A DNA stretch of 64,000 nucleotides, taken from positions 1-64,000 of the forward strand of contig CAZXVH010000014.1 in assembly GCA_964643965.1 (NCBI GenBank), written 5' to 3'. Under the pieces are notes generated by a model. It saw nothing but the letters and a program-made list of their open reading frames with translations. It did no database searches and had not been told where the DNA came from. The stretch is from GCA-2746795 sp964643965 (GTDB lineage Bacteria > Chloroflexota > Anaerolineae > Promineifilales > Promineifilaceae). A program made the translations under genes and the position numbers. Positions within the stretch are counted from its first letter, which is position 1. Every line of letters starts with the position of its first letter. This document shows positions 32,777 to 39,908 of the stretch, in pieces.

Positions 32777-33679
32777 TTATCGCGCCCGAACGCTCAAGAA
32801 TATCACACCTACCCCTATTAACACAAAGAAAAAGAGCAGTAGGGCCACCGGCCACAGCGGGAAACGGCCGTTTTCCCCATCCCTATTATTATTCCCCACC
32901 GCTGCCAAACCGGGCGTGTCCGTGACTACCAATTCTGCGCCAATGGCGGCGGCCGTCGGCGTCTGGGTCGCTGTCACCGGCAGTGAGGTGGCTGAAGGAG
33001 TGGCAGTGGGGCCGACAAAGCCGCCAAAGGCCAGATTCACCACATCCCCCTGGCGCAACACGACGGCCACATTGCCATCGGTGGTCAGGAATTCATTGCG
33101 GGCGGCGGAGCGGGTAATCTGGTACGCGCCCGGCGCCAGGCTCAGGCAGTGCGGCTCTGAGACGCCGGTGGTCACGTAATTGGCGGCCACGACGCTCTCA
33201 TTGTAAATGGTAAAAGCCACTGCCGGCCGTAATTTTTCGCCCGGATCATGTACGCCATTTTGATTTTGATCCACATAAGCCAGCAGGCAAACGGCCGTTG
33301 GCGGGGGCGGGGACGGCGTCCAGGTGGGTGTGGGCGGAGCCAGGGTGGGCGTCAGTGAGGCTTCCAGGGTGGCGGTAGCCGGCGGCGTCTCCAGGCCAAT
33401 GATGAGCAAGTCGCCCACCCGGATCAGGGAACTTGCTGTCATGTTGTTCAAGGCCAGTAACGTTTCCAGGCTGATGCGGGAACGGTTGGCAATGGCCCAC
33501 AACGAATCATCGACGCGCACCTCGGCGTAGATGACGCCATCGGCGTCGGGGGTGGCGGTGGGATCCGGTATTTGCCGCGCATGTATGGCAGACGGCCACA
33601 GCGCCAGCAAACAGAGGGCGCCAACAAGCGCTGCCAGACCCCAAAGTGCATGTCTCTGTTGAAATTTCATCATACGCAT
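32777..33679 (-). CDS. secreted LysM protein with SdrB-like domain and C-terminal anchor
   Basis: A 300-residue protein: signal peptide (about 10-35), a LysM domain (about 48-95; YAEVRVDDSLWAIANRSRISLETLLALNNMTASSLIRVGDLLIIG) that should bind peptidoglycan or another GlcNAc polymer, a PT-rich linker, an SdrB-like domain (about 140-225) with calcium loop DQNQNGVHDPGE, and a final transmembrane helix (WPVALLLFFFVLIGVGVIFLSVRAR). The Met at residue 4 is an alternative start. It lies between two membrane glycosyltransferase-like genes and next to a paralogue with a carbohydrate-binding module, supporting a role in tethering surface structures to the cell wall. Confidence 0.8.
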   Translation of the reverse strand: MRMMKFQQRHALWGLAALVGALCLLALWPSAIHARQIPDPTATPDADGVIYAEVRVDDSLWAIANRSRISLETLLALNNMTASSLIRVGDLLIIGLETPPATATLEASLTPTLAPPTPTWTPSPPPPTAVCLLAYVDQNQNGVHDPGEKLRPAVAFTIYNESVVAANYVTTGVSEPHCLSLAPGAYQITRSAARNEFLTTDGNVAVVLRQGDVVNLAFGGFVGPTATPSATSLPVTATQTPTAAAIGAELVVTDTPGLAAVGNNNRDGENGRFPLWPVALLLFFFVLIGVGVIFLSVRAR

Positions 33680-33730
33680 CTCATTTTAACGGCCGTTTCC
33701 CCCATCACGCCAACGATTGCCAGACGAAGC

Positions 33731-35674
33731 CTATTCGCTGGCGCTCTGATCCGGCCAAATCCAGGCGTCGCCCAGGGGATCGCCGTTGGCCGCCGTCACC
33801 GGCAAACGGGCCAAGGCGCCCCCCTCATACCAGCCGATGTGGAGTTGATAACCAGAAGAAACGGCCGTTGCCGGCAGCGGCAAGGTATATGATTCCTGTA
33901 AAAACAGGCCGGGCTGCCACCACTCAGATCGCCAGTATCCTTGTCCGGGCGGCCCATCCACCTGGGCGATCAGGCCATCTGGCCCCACCAGATGGATAAA
34001 ACGCACCCGGTCAGTGGGAACGGCCGTTTGCGCCCCCCACACCAGCTCCACCTGCACCTTACCGGTCTCGCTCTCGTTCACTTCAAATTTATACAAACTA
34101 ACTTCATCCCCAAAATCAGCCAAAGGCGGCATAGTGGCGGCAGGAATTAAGCCGTAGCGCACAAACAGCGGATACGCTTCCACCTCCAGATCACCTCGCG
34201 CCAGGCTGCCTTCCTGCACAGAGATGAGCAGCGGCGGCGTCAGCAGCGGTTCCATAAAAACAGGCTCGGCAAACGGCCAGGCGTAGATCGCCATCTCAGT
34301 TGTTATGTCAAGAGGCAGTCCACTCTCCGGCTGAAACAGATGGATGCGTTCGGCGGGGGCGAGGAAGCGCAAGGTGGGGTACTTTTTCCAGAAGCGCTCC
34401 TCGTCGAGGAAAACGGCCGTTTCCCCCTTTTCCTGGTTTATCATCACCGCCAGATCGGTAACGGCCGTTTCAAACAAATAAGCCACCTCTGCCTGCTGCG
34501 AATAGTTAATATAATCTCGCACCGTCAGCAGCAAACTGCCGCCCAGCAGCGCCACCACCAATGCTTGGCGCAGCCAGGTAGCCAGCCGTCCCCACGACCA
34601 GAGCCAACCCAAACCGAGAGCAGGCAGCAGCAGGGCGGCCGGCAAAACGCCCACCGCCCGCAAAAAATGAGGGGCATCTTCCGCCAAAATAGTAGGCCAA
34701 AGCATCACCCCCAGCCAGAGCAGCAGCGCCGCCGCCGCCATCCGTCGCCAATGCCACACACACCAGCCCAGGCCGATCAAAAAAGGGGCGGCCATGAAAA
34801 GATCAAAGACGGGGCGGCCAGCCGGATTGTGGCGCAGGATGGCGTCCCCTCGCCACAGAAACATGCCCAGCGCCGCCCCCGTCTGCCGCCACAACGTTCC
34901 CCACACGTCACCGCCGTTGATGGCCGGGCTGAGGATCGACACCTGACCGGTGCGGCCCAAGAGCAGGTCGGGGTTCTGCCAGAAGAAAAGAGCCAGGGGT
35001 AACAGCACAACGGCCGTTGCCAGCCCAAACCAGACCACCCCCGGCCACAGCCGTTTGTCGACGCCGCGCCACAGTAAAAAGAGGAGCAGCAGCGCTAACA
35101 AAAGCGGCGTAAAACGGGCCGCCAGGTAGGTGTAAAAGCTGAGGCCATAAGCCGCCCCGGCCAGCAGCCACAGCCAACTTTTCTGGCGGCGAAAGGCGAG
35201 TGTGCCCAACCAAAAAGTCAGCGCCAGCAGAGGAACCAGCAGAATAGCCCGCAGGCCAATGCGGCTGAGATGCACCGGCCAAAGGGTGATGGCCCACAAC
35301 CAGGCGGCAAACAGCCCCACCCGGACATCAAACCAGCTTTTCGCCAGCAAATAAACCGGGATGAGCGTCAGGCTGCCCACTACTGCCGCCGCCAGGCGCA
35401 CGGCCAACGCCGTCTGCCCCACGGCGGCCACCGCCAACGCCGTCAGCCAGATGTAAGCCGGTTCACGGCCGTTATTGGCCGCAAAGTAAAGTGAGGGGCC
35501 TTCAACCAACACGCGGGCGGCATCCAGGCCGTTATACGCTTCATCATGGTACAGACCGGGCGGGGCGGCGCCCACCTGCCAGAAACGGAGGAAAACGGCC
35601 GTTACCAGCGCCAGAAGTAAGAAAGCCCACCCCCAACGGGATGGGCCTTGATATTGTTTCGTGGGGATTTGCAT
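33731..35674 (-). CDS. GT-C family glycosyltransferase (GT39/ArnT-like)
   Basis: A 647-residue integral membrane protein. After one transmembrane helix comes the loop GAAPPGLYHDEAYNGLDAARVLVEGP with the acidic HDEAYNG motif that in GT-C enzymes (protein mannosyltransferases, ArnT) coordinates the lipid-phosphate sugar donor. About 10-12 membrane helices follow (to about residue 450), then a C-terminal beta-sandwich similar in style to the end of the 28225 protein. It should transfer a polyprenyl-phosphate sugar to a protein or glycan outside the cell. ATG 35674 is preferred over the frame to 35842, whose first codons (DSEQWTVDSEQL) are plainly translated heptad repeat. It heads the minus-strand envelope block. 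Confidence 0.82.
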   Translation of the reverse strand: MQIPTKQYQGPSRWGWAFLLLALVTAVFLRFWQVGAAPPGLYHDEAYNGLDAARVLVEGPSLYFAANNGREPAYIWLTALAVAAVGQTALAVRLAAAVVGSLTLIPVYLLAKSWFDVRVGLFAAWLWAITLWPVHLSRIGLRAILLVPLLALTFWLGTLAFRRQKSWLWLLAGAAYGLSFYTYLAARFTPLLLALLLLFLLWRGVDKRLWPGVVWFGLATAVVLLPLALFFWQNPDLLLGRTGQVSILSPAINGGDVWGTLWRQTGAALGMFLWRGDAILRHNPAGRPVFDLFMAAPFLIGLGWCVWHWRRMAAAALLLWLGVMLWPTILAEDAPHFLRAVGVLPAALLLPALGLGWLWSWGRLATWLRQALVVALLGGSLLLTVRDYINYSQQAEVAYLFETAVTDLAVMINQEKGETAVFLDEERFWKKYPTLRFLAPAERIHLFQPESGLPLDITTEMAIYAWPFAEPVFMEPLLTPPLLISVQEGSLARGDLEVEAYPLFVRYGLIPAATMPPLADFGDEVSLYKFEVNESETGKVQVELVWGAQTAVPTDRVRFIHLVGPDGLIAQVDGPPGQGYWRSEWWQPGLFLQESYTLPLPATAVSSGYQLHIGWYEGGALARLPVTAANGDPLGDAWIWPDQSASE

Positions 35675-35799
35675 CACATTATGCCTGTTTGTCAAAGCCA
35701 GGCAAGTATAGCAAAATAGGTTGCTGCGGCAAGATCCACAGGATAAAAAAGGAACGCAGAGATACACAGAGCTACACAGAGAAAAATCTTTTTCTAAAA

Positions 35800-35852
35800 C
35801 TACCAACTGTTCACTGTCCACTGTCCACTGCTCACTGTCCACTGTTTACCGA
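35800..35852. repeat. heptad repeat tract between two glycosyltransferase genes
   Basis: Units CACTGTC, CACTGTC, CACTGCT, CACTGTC, CACTGTT in 7-base phase, ending at the start codon of the GT4 gene at 35855. Confidence 0.8.
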
Positions 35853-35854
35853 CT

Positions 35855-36961
35855 ATGCGCATTCTCATGATCTCCAAAGCGTGCCTCGTAGGCAGCTACC
35901 AGACCAAACTCGAAGCCATCGCCAGCCACGAGGACGTGGACCTGTACGTCATCGTGCCGCCCAGTTGGGATGATCCGGCCGTGCCCATGCCGTTAGAACG
36001 CAAACATACGGCTGGCTACCAGTTGATTGTGGATCCCATTCGTTTTAACGGCCGTTACCATCTACACTACTACCCCACCCTCAAAAAACGGTTGGCTGAA
36101 ATCCAACCGCACCTCGTCCACATCGACGAAGAGCCGTATAATCTGGCCACCTACCACGCCCTGCGCCAGGCGCAGGCGGTAGGCGCCAAGAGCCTGTTTT
36201 TCTCCTGGCAAAACCTCGACCGCCGCTATCCGCCCCCCTTTCGCCAGTTTGAGCAATACGTGCTGCGACATGTCGATTACGCCATCATGGGCAATAATGA
36301 CGCCGTGCAGGTGTGGCGGCGCAAAGGCTACCGCGGCCCTTACCGGGTCATCCCGCAGTTTGGCGTAGATCCGGCCATTTTCCAACCGCCTGCCAGGCGA
36401 GATAAAGGGCGCGGTTTCATCATCGGCTCGGCTAACCGCCGCCTGGTTCCTGAAAAAGGGGACGATCTGCTGCTGAACGCGGCCGCCAATCTGCCCGGTA
36501 TGTGGCGGCTGCACATCGCCGGCAACGGCCCTGCCCGCCCCGGCCTGGAACAGTTGGCCGTCGATCTGGGCATTGCGGATCGGGTGCATTTTGATGGGGC
36601 TATCCCTTCAGATCAGATTCCCGCTTATTTGCAGCAAATGGATGTGCTGGTGTTGGCCTCACGCACCCTGCCCAACTGGAAAGAGCAGTTTGGCCGGGTA
36701 TTGGTGGAGGCGATGGCTTGTGAAACGGCCGTTGTCGGCGCTCAATCGGGTGAAATAGCCAATGTCATCGGCGAGGCTGGGCTGACCTTCCCAGAGGGCG
36801 ACGCCGCCGCCTTGCATGAGCAGCTGCGCCGCCTGATCCAGTCAGAAACCCTGCGTGATGAATTGGGACGGGCCGGCCGCCAGCGCGTGTTAAACAATTA
36901 TACGCAGGCGCAAATCGCCGCCCAAACGGTGGCTATTTATCGGGACATCATGGCAAATTAA
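35855..36961 (+). CDS. glycosyltransferase family 4
   Basis: A 368-residue cytoplasmic GT-B enzyme that adds a sugar from a nucleotide donor. The C-terminal GT4 signature is complete: FIIGSANRRLVPEKGDDLLLNAA, the phosphate-binding turn in LHIAGNGPARP, DRVHFDGAIPSDQIPAYLQQMDVLVLASR, and the E-x7-E pair in EQFGRVLVEAMACETAVVG. The N-terminal acceptor domain starts MRILMISKACLVGSYQTKLEAIASHEDVDLYV. Acceptor and linkage cannot be read. It is divergent from the GT-C gene at 35674 with only repeats between, so both probably serve the same glycan. It is followed 18 bases later by the TPR membrane protein. Confidence 0.9.
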   Translation: MRILMISKACLVGSYQTKLEAIASHEDVDLYVIVPPSWDDPAVPMPLERKHTAGYQLIVDPIRFNGRYHLHYYPTLKKRLAEIQPHLVHIDEEPYNLATYHALRQAQAVGAKSLFFSWQNLDRRYPPPFRQFEQYVLRHVDYAIMGNNDAVQVWRRKGYRGPYRVIPQFGVDPAIFQPPARRDKGRGFIIGSANRRLVPEKGDDLLLNAAANLPGMWRLHIAGNGPARPGLEQLAVDLGIADRVHFDGAIPSDQIPAYLQQMDVLVLASRTLPNWKEQFGRVLVEAMACETAVVGAQSGEIANVIGEAGLTFPEGDAAALHEQLRRLIQSETLRDELGRAGRQRVLNNYTQAQIAAQTVAIYRDIMAN

Positions 36962-36979
36962 GGATATACTTACCCCCTT

Positions 36980-38002
36980 ATGAGTGACGTTCCAAATCCC
37001 TCTGAAACAGAAAAGCGCCGCCCCCGGCTGGCAGTACGTATTGCCGGCCTGTTGATGGTCTTAACGGCCGTTCTCATCGTCTGGTACAGCATGGTCGTCT
37101 ACCTGGCATACCAGCAGGGGCAAGTGCTGCTGCAAGAGAAACGGGTGACCACCCTGACGGCGCAAATCTCCACTCAAATCGATTTAGCCCGCCAAAATAT
37201 CAACGACGAGCAGTACAATTTAGCCCGCACTCGTTTGCAATGGGTCTTAGTCCGGTCACCCAATAATACCGCCGCTCAATCCTTATTAACCGAGATTGAT
37301 GTGCGCCAACAGGCAAAACCAACGGCTGAAATAGGGAAAACGGCCGTTCCCCCCACCGCTACCCCCATCCCCCTGCCTACGCCCACCCCCGGCCTCATTG
37401 GCGACCCGGCCGAAGAATTGGCCCGCATTCAAAAAGTCATTCAAAACGAAAGCTGGGCAGACGCCATCTCTGGCCTGCTTGCCTTCCAGTTCCAATACCC
37501 TAATTTTGAACGGGAGACCACCGACCGCCTGCTCTACGACGCCTATGTGGCTCAGGGAGTGGCCTATCTACAAGGGGATCAGGTAGAGCTGGGGCTGGCC
37601 AGCCTGGCAAACGCTGAAAAGTTGGGCGATTTGCCCCAAGAAGCGCTCGATTATCAACTATGGGGCAAACTATATGTGGCGGGCATCGCCTACTTTGGCG
37701 TCAATTATGATGTGGCCGCTTCTTATTTCTGGGATCTTTGTCTGGCCGCACCTTTTTACCAGGATTCATGCGGGCTGCTGCAACAATCTCTCATCCGTCT
37801 GGGCGACCAGTTTGCCTTTGCCCAGGAGTGGTGCCCCGCTGAATATTACTATCGAGACGCAGCCTCCTTGGGCGCAGACGCCATTCTCAATAACAAGCTG
37901 GGTGAGGCCGGCGCCAACTGCGCCAACGCCACCCCCACTCCTTCCGCTTTTATCAGCGACACGGTAACTATCACAAATACGCAGCCAATCACCAATCCAT
38001 GA
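36980..38002 (+). CDS. membrane-anchored TPR-like protein of unknown function
   Basis: A 340-residue protein with one N-terminal transmembrane helix (about 17-42, LAVRIAGLLMVLTAVLIVWYSMVVYLAY), a helical stalk with a TPR-like element (RQNINDEQYNLARTRLQWVLVRSPNNTAAQSLL), a Pro/Thr linker (about 118-136) and a larger helical repeat region (about 140-325). The position of the anchor puts the repeats outside the cytoplasm. Four cysteines in the last 80 residues could form disulphides there. No family was recognised. The gene is followed by a terminator-like hairpin and then by the membrane LuxR-Kelch regulator, with which it might work. Confidence 0.65.
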   Translation: MSDVPNPSETEKRRPRLAVRIAGLLMVLTAVLIVWYSMVVYLAYQQGQVLLQEKRVTTLTAQISTQIDLARQNINDEQYNLARTRLQWVLVRSPNNTAAQSLLTEIDVRQQAKPTAEIGKTAVPPTATPIPLPTPTPGLIGDPAEELARIQKVIQNESWADAISGLLAFQFQYPNFERETTDRLLYDAYVAQGVAYLQGDQVELGLASLANAEKLGDLPQEALDYQLWGKLYVAGIAYFGVNYDVAASYFWDLCLAAPFYQDSCGLLQQSLIRLGDQFAFAQEWCPAEYYYRDAASLGADAILNNKLGEAGANCANATPTPSAFISDTVTITNTQPITNP

Positions 38003-38007
38003 TACCT

Positions 38008-38037
38008 GAGGCGTGGCAATTATCACCATCACGCCTC
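38008..38037 (+). terminator. possible terminator hairpin
   Basis: GAGGCGTG paired with CACGCCTC six bases after the stop of the gene at 36980. The following T-run is broken (ATTATCCTTTTATTC), so this is a weak call. Confidence 0.4.
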
Positions 38038-38074
38038 GATTATCCTTTTATTCGCTTGTCCCTCTAACCCTCGT

Positions 38075-38080
38075 TATAAT
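38075..38080 (+). promoter_or_regulatory. -10 box TATAAT, leaderless-type spacing
   Basis: A perfect TATAAT lies seven bases before the ATG at 38088. With transcription starting about seven bases after the box, the mRNA would have no leader, and no Shine-Dalgarno sequence is present. Confidence 0.45.
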
Positions 38081-38087
38081 CACGGCT

Positions 38088-39467
38088 ATGGCCGAACTTG
38101 GTGAACCCCTCAGCGTGCGAGAATTAGACGTTTTAGGCTGTATCGTCAATGGCGCTGCCAATAAAGATGTGGCGGCCGAACTGCACATCAGCCAAAACAC
38201 CGTCAAAGTTCACTTGCGCAACATCTACACAAAGCTGGGCGCTTCTTCGCGCACGGAAGCGGTGACAACCGCCCTACAGCAGGGGTTAGTGGTGATACCG
38301 GGCGTGGAAGAAACGGCCGTTACCCCCCCCACCATCACGCCAGAATCAAGTAATGACAACCCACCAGAAACAGCGCCATCATCCCCCACTACGGAACCGG
38401 AATCCCGCAAATGGCCGCTCTACAGCGGCGTGATCCTTCTGGTTTTACTGGGCGCGGCGTTGGCTGCTTACCTGGGCGCACAAGCATTCAACCAGACAGC
38501 AAACAGACCGCTGTCGCCCACCCCGACCCTCTTCCCGGAAGAAGCCATCGGCCAATCACAGTGGTTTACCACCCGTCCCCTGACCACGCCGTTGTCTGAT
38601 ATGGCAGTGGCCTCAGTGGGACTCGACATATTCCACATCGGCGGCGAAACGGAAACGGGCGTCACCCCATTGGTCAACCGCTTTGATACCCTCAGCCGTA
38701 CCTGGCACGAAATGGCGGCCAAGCCAACGGCCGTTTCCCAGGCTACAGCCGCCGTCCTCTTTGGTGAAATTTATGTGCCAGGCGGACGAACGGCCGACGG
38801 CAAACCAACCAACATCGTTGAGGCGTACAGCCCGGCCAACAACGCCTGGCGGCCTGTGGCCAACCTGCCCAAAGCTATTAGCCAGGGCTTGACTCTCTCT
38901 GACGGTCATTTTCTTTACATACTGGGCGGTTGGGATGGCGAAAATTACCTGGATGACGTTTTCGTCTACGACGTCGGCAGCGACAGTTGGCGACCCCTGA
39001 CAAAACTGCCTGCCTCTCTAGCCGCTGCGGCCGGCGGCGCCATCTCCGGCCAACTCCTGGTATTGGGCGGCACGGATGGCAAAACTATCCTGGATAGCTG
39101 CTATGCCTACACCATCGCCGAAAACAGTTGGGATAATTGCTCCGCCATGCTGCGTCCCCGCGCCCACGCTGCGGCCGCCATCATCTTAAACAAGCTCTAC
39201 ATTTTAGGCGGAGATGAAGCGGAAGGGAGCGAACTGCCTTTTGGCGAATTCTACGACGCAGACAAAGATACGTGGCAGGTGGTCAACATGCCCATGCTGG
39301 CTGAAGCCAAGTCGTGGCGACAGTTGGGCGCGACCAATGTGGAAACAAAAATCTATGCCCTGGGCGGCAAAATTGGGGGCGCTTTAAGCGATGGTAGTTA
39401 TATCTATTCCCCGCTCATCTACCAAACGTTCATCCCGGCGGCCGCTTCCGCTGGCGAGGACGAATAG
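38088..39467 (+). CDS. membrane-bound one-component regulator: LuxR HTH, transmembrane helix, Kelch propeller
   Basis: A 459-residue protein with an N-terminal LuxR-type helix-turn-helix (about 7-60: LSVRELDVLGCIVNGAANKDVAAELHISQNTVKVHLRNIYTKLGASSRTEAV), a Pro/Ser/Glu linker, one transmembrane helix (about 111-132, KWPLYSGVILLVLLGAALAAYLG) and about five or six Kelch repeats (LDIFHIGGETE, LYILGGWDGENYLDDVFVYD, LLVLGGTDGKTILDS, LYILGGDEAEGSE, IYALGGKIGG) forming an extracytoplasmic beta-propeller. The plan is that of ToxR/CadC, cytoplasmic DNA-binding head and outside sensor, but with a GerE/LuxR head. The start at 38088 is chosen because the upstream codons form a false hydrophobic extension and a TATAAT lies just before. 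Target genes are unknown. Confidence 0.82.
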   Translation: MAELGEPLSVRELDVLGCIVNGAANKDVAAELHISQNTVKVHLRNIYTKLGASSRTEAVTTALQQGLVVIPGVEETAVTPPTITPESSNDNPPETAPSSPTTEPESRKWPLYSGVILLVLLGAALAAYLGAQAFNQTANRPLSPTPTLFPEEAIGQSQWFTTRPLTTPLSDMAVASVGLDIFHIGGETETGVTPLVNRFDTLSRTWHEMAAKPTAVSQATAAVLFGEIYVPGGRTADGKPTNIVEAYSPANNAWRPVANLPKAISQGLTLSDGHFLYILGGWDGENYLDDVFVYDVGSDSWRPLTKLPASLAAAAGGAISGQLLVLGGTDGKTILDSCYAYTIAENSWDNCSAMLRPRAHAAAAIILNKLYILGGDEAEGSELPFGEFYDADKDTWQVVNMPMLAEAKSWRQLGATNVETKIYALGGKIGGALSDGSYIYSPLIYQTFIPAAASAGEDE

Positions 39468-39502
39468 GAATAACCAGCCAGCCAGCGGTTAAAACCGCAC
39501 CA

Positions 39503-39535
39503 AGAAGTTCAACTATTTTAAACAGTTGAATTTCT
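39503..39535. repeat. intergenic hairpin, TTCAACT type, copy 1
   Basis: AGAAGTTCAACT and AGTTGAATTTCT pair around an AT-rich loop between convergent genes. A related hairpin lies at 63724-63758. It may act as a bidirectional terminator. Confidence 0.55.
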
Positions 39536-39875
39536 AAACGTAGCTGGCCCGTTCCTCGGCCGTTTCTTCAAAAGACTCCCCATAAAACCAGGTAATCAAG
39601 CGAGCTTCGACCCACGGCTGCAACGCCTGAATCAGCGTCGCTCCCGCTTCTGTGGCAAATGAGCGCAGATAAGCTCCTTCTGACTCAAAATAAAGCTCAT
39701 ACATCAAGTGAAAGCGAGACTGCTGGCTGCCCGGTTTGCCATGGATGCGGGTCACTTCGCTTTTCAACAACGCCGGCAGCTGCTCGGCCAAAGGCAGGTG
39801 CGTTTTGCTGAAAAATTCGTCCAATTTCGCCATGTCGTCAACCTGGCGGTAGAGGGTTGTGAGCTTGAAGGTCAT
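39534..39875 (-). CDS. EthD-domain protein
   Basis: A 113-residue ferredoxin-like alpha/beta protein of the EthD group. Evidence is the start TFKLTTLYRQVDDMAKLDEFFSKTHLPLAEQLPALLKSEVTRI, with the conserved His in KTHLPLA, then the strand FHLMYELYFESEGAYLRSFATEAGATLIQAL and a final short strand. Family members are accessory or degradative enzymes in pathways for ethers, polyketides and aromatic compounds, and many have no known role. ATG 39875 follows CCAGGTGA, so it is preferred to the GTG nine bases upstream. It lies just downstream of the cytochrome gene on the same strand, 33 bases from that gene's stop, and could be the last gene of the ccm operon transcript. Confidence 0.82.
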   Translation of the reverse strand: MTFKLTTLYRQVDDMAKLDEFFSKTHLPLAEQLPALLKSEVTRIHGKPGSQQSRFHLMYELYFESEGAYLRSFATEAGATLIQALQPWVEARLITWFYGESFEETAEERASYV

Positions 39876-39908
39876 AGTTGTCACCTGGATTAGAGATAGA
39901 GATAGAGA

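Noticed and set aside
34340..35002. 220-codon open frame on the plus strand
   Set aside because: Antisense shadow of the GT-C glycosyltransferase, with Gln/Pro/Arg-rich composition.
35675..35842. N-terminal extension of the GT-C glycosyltransferase
   Set aside because: The extra codons translate heptad repeats (DSEQWTVDSEQL) and a CACAGAG repeat; ATG 35674 starts at the normal place for the family.
39500..39875. GTG start for the EthD protein at 39884
   Set aside because: ATG 39875 has AGGTGA at proper distance; the GTG would add only three residues and lies inside that ribosome-binding site.
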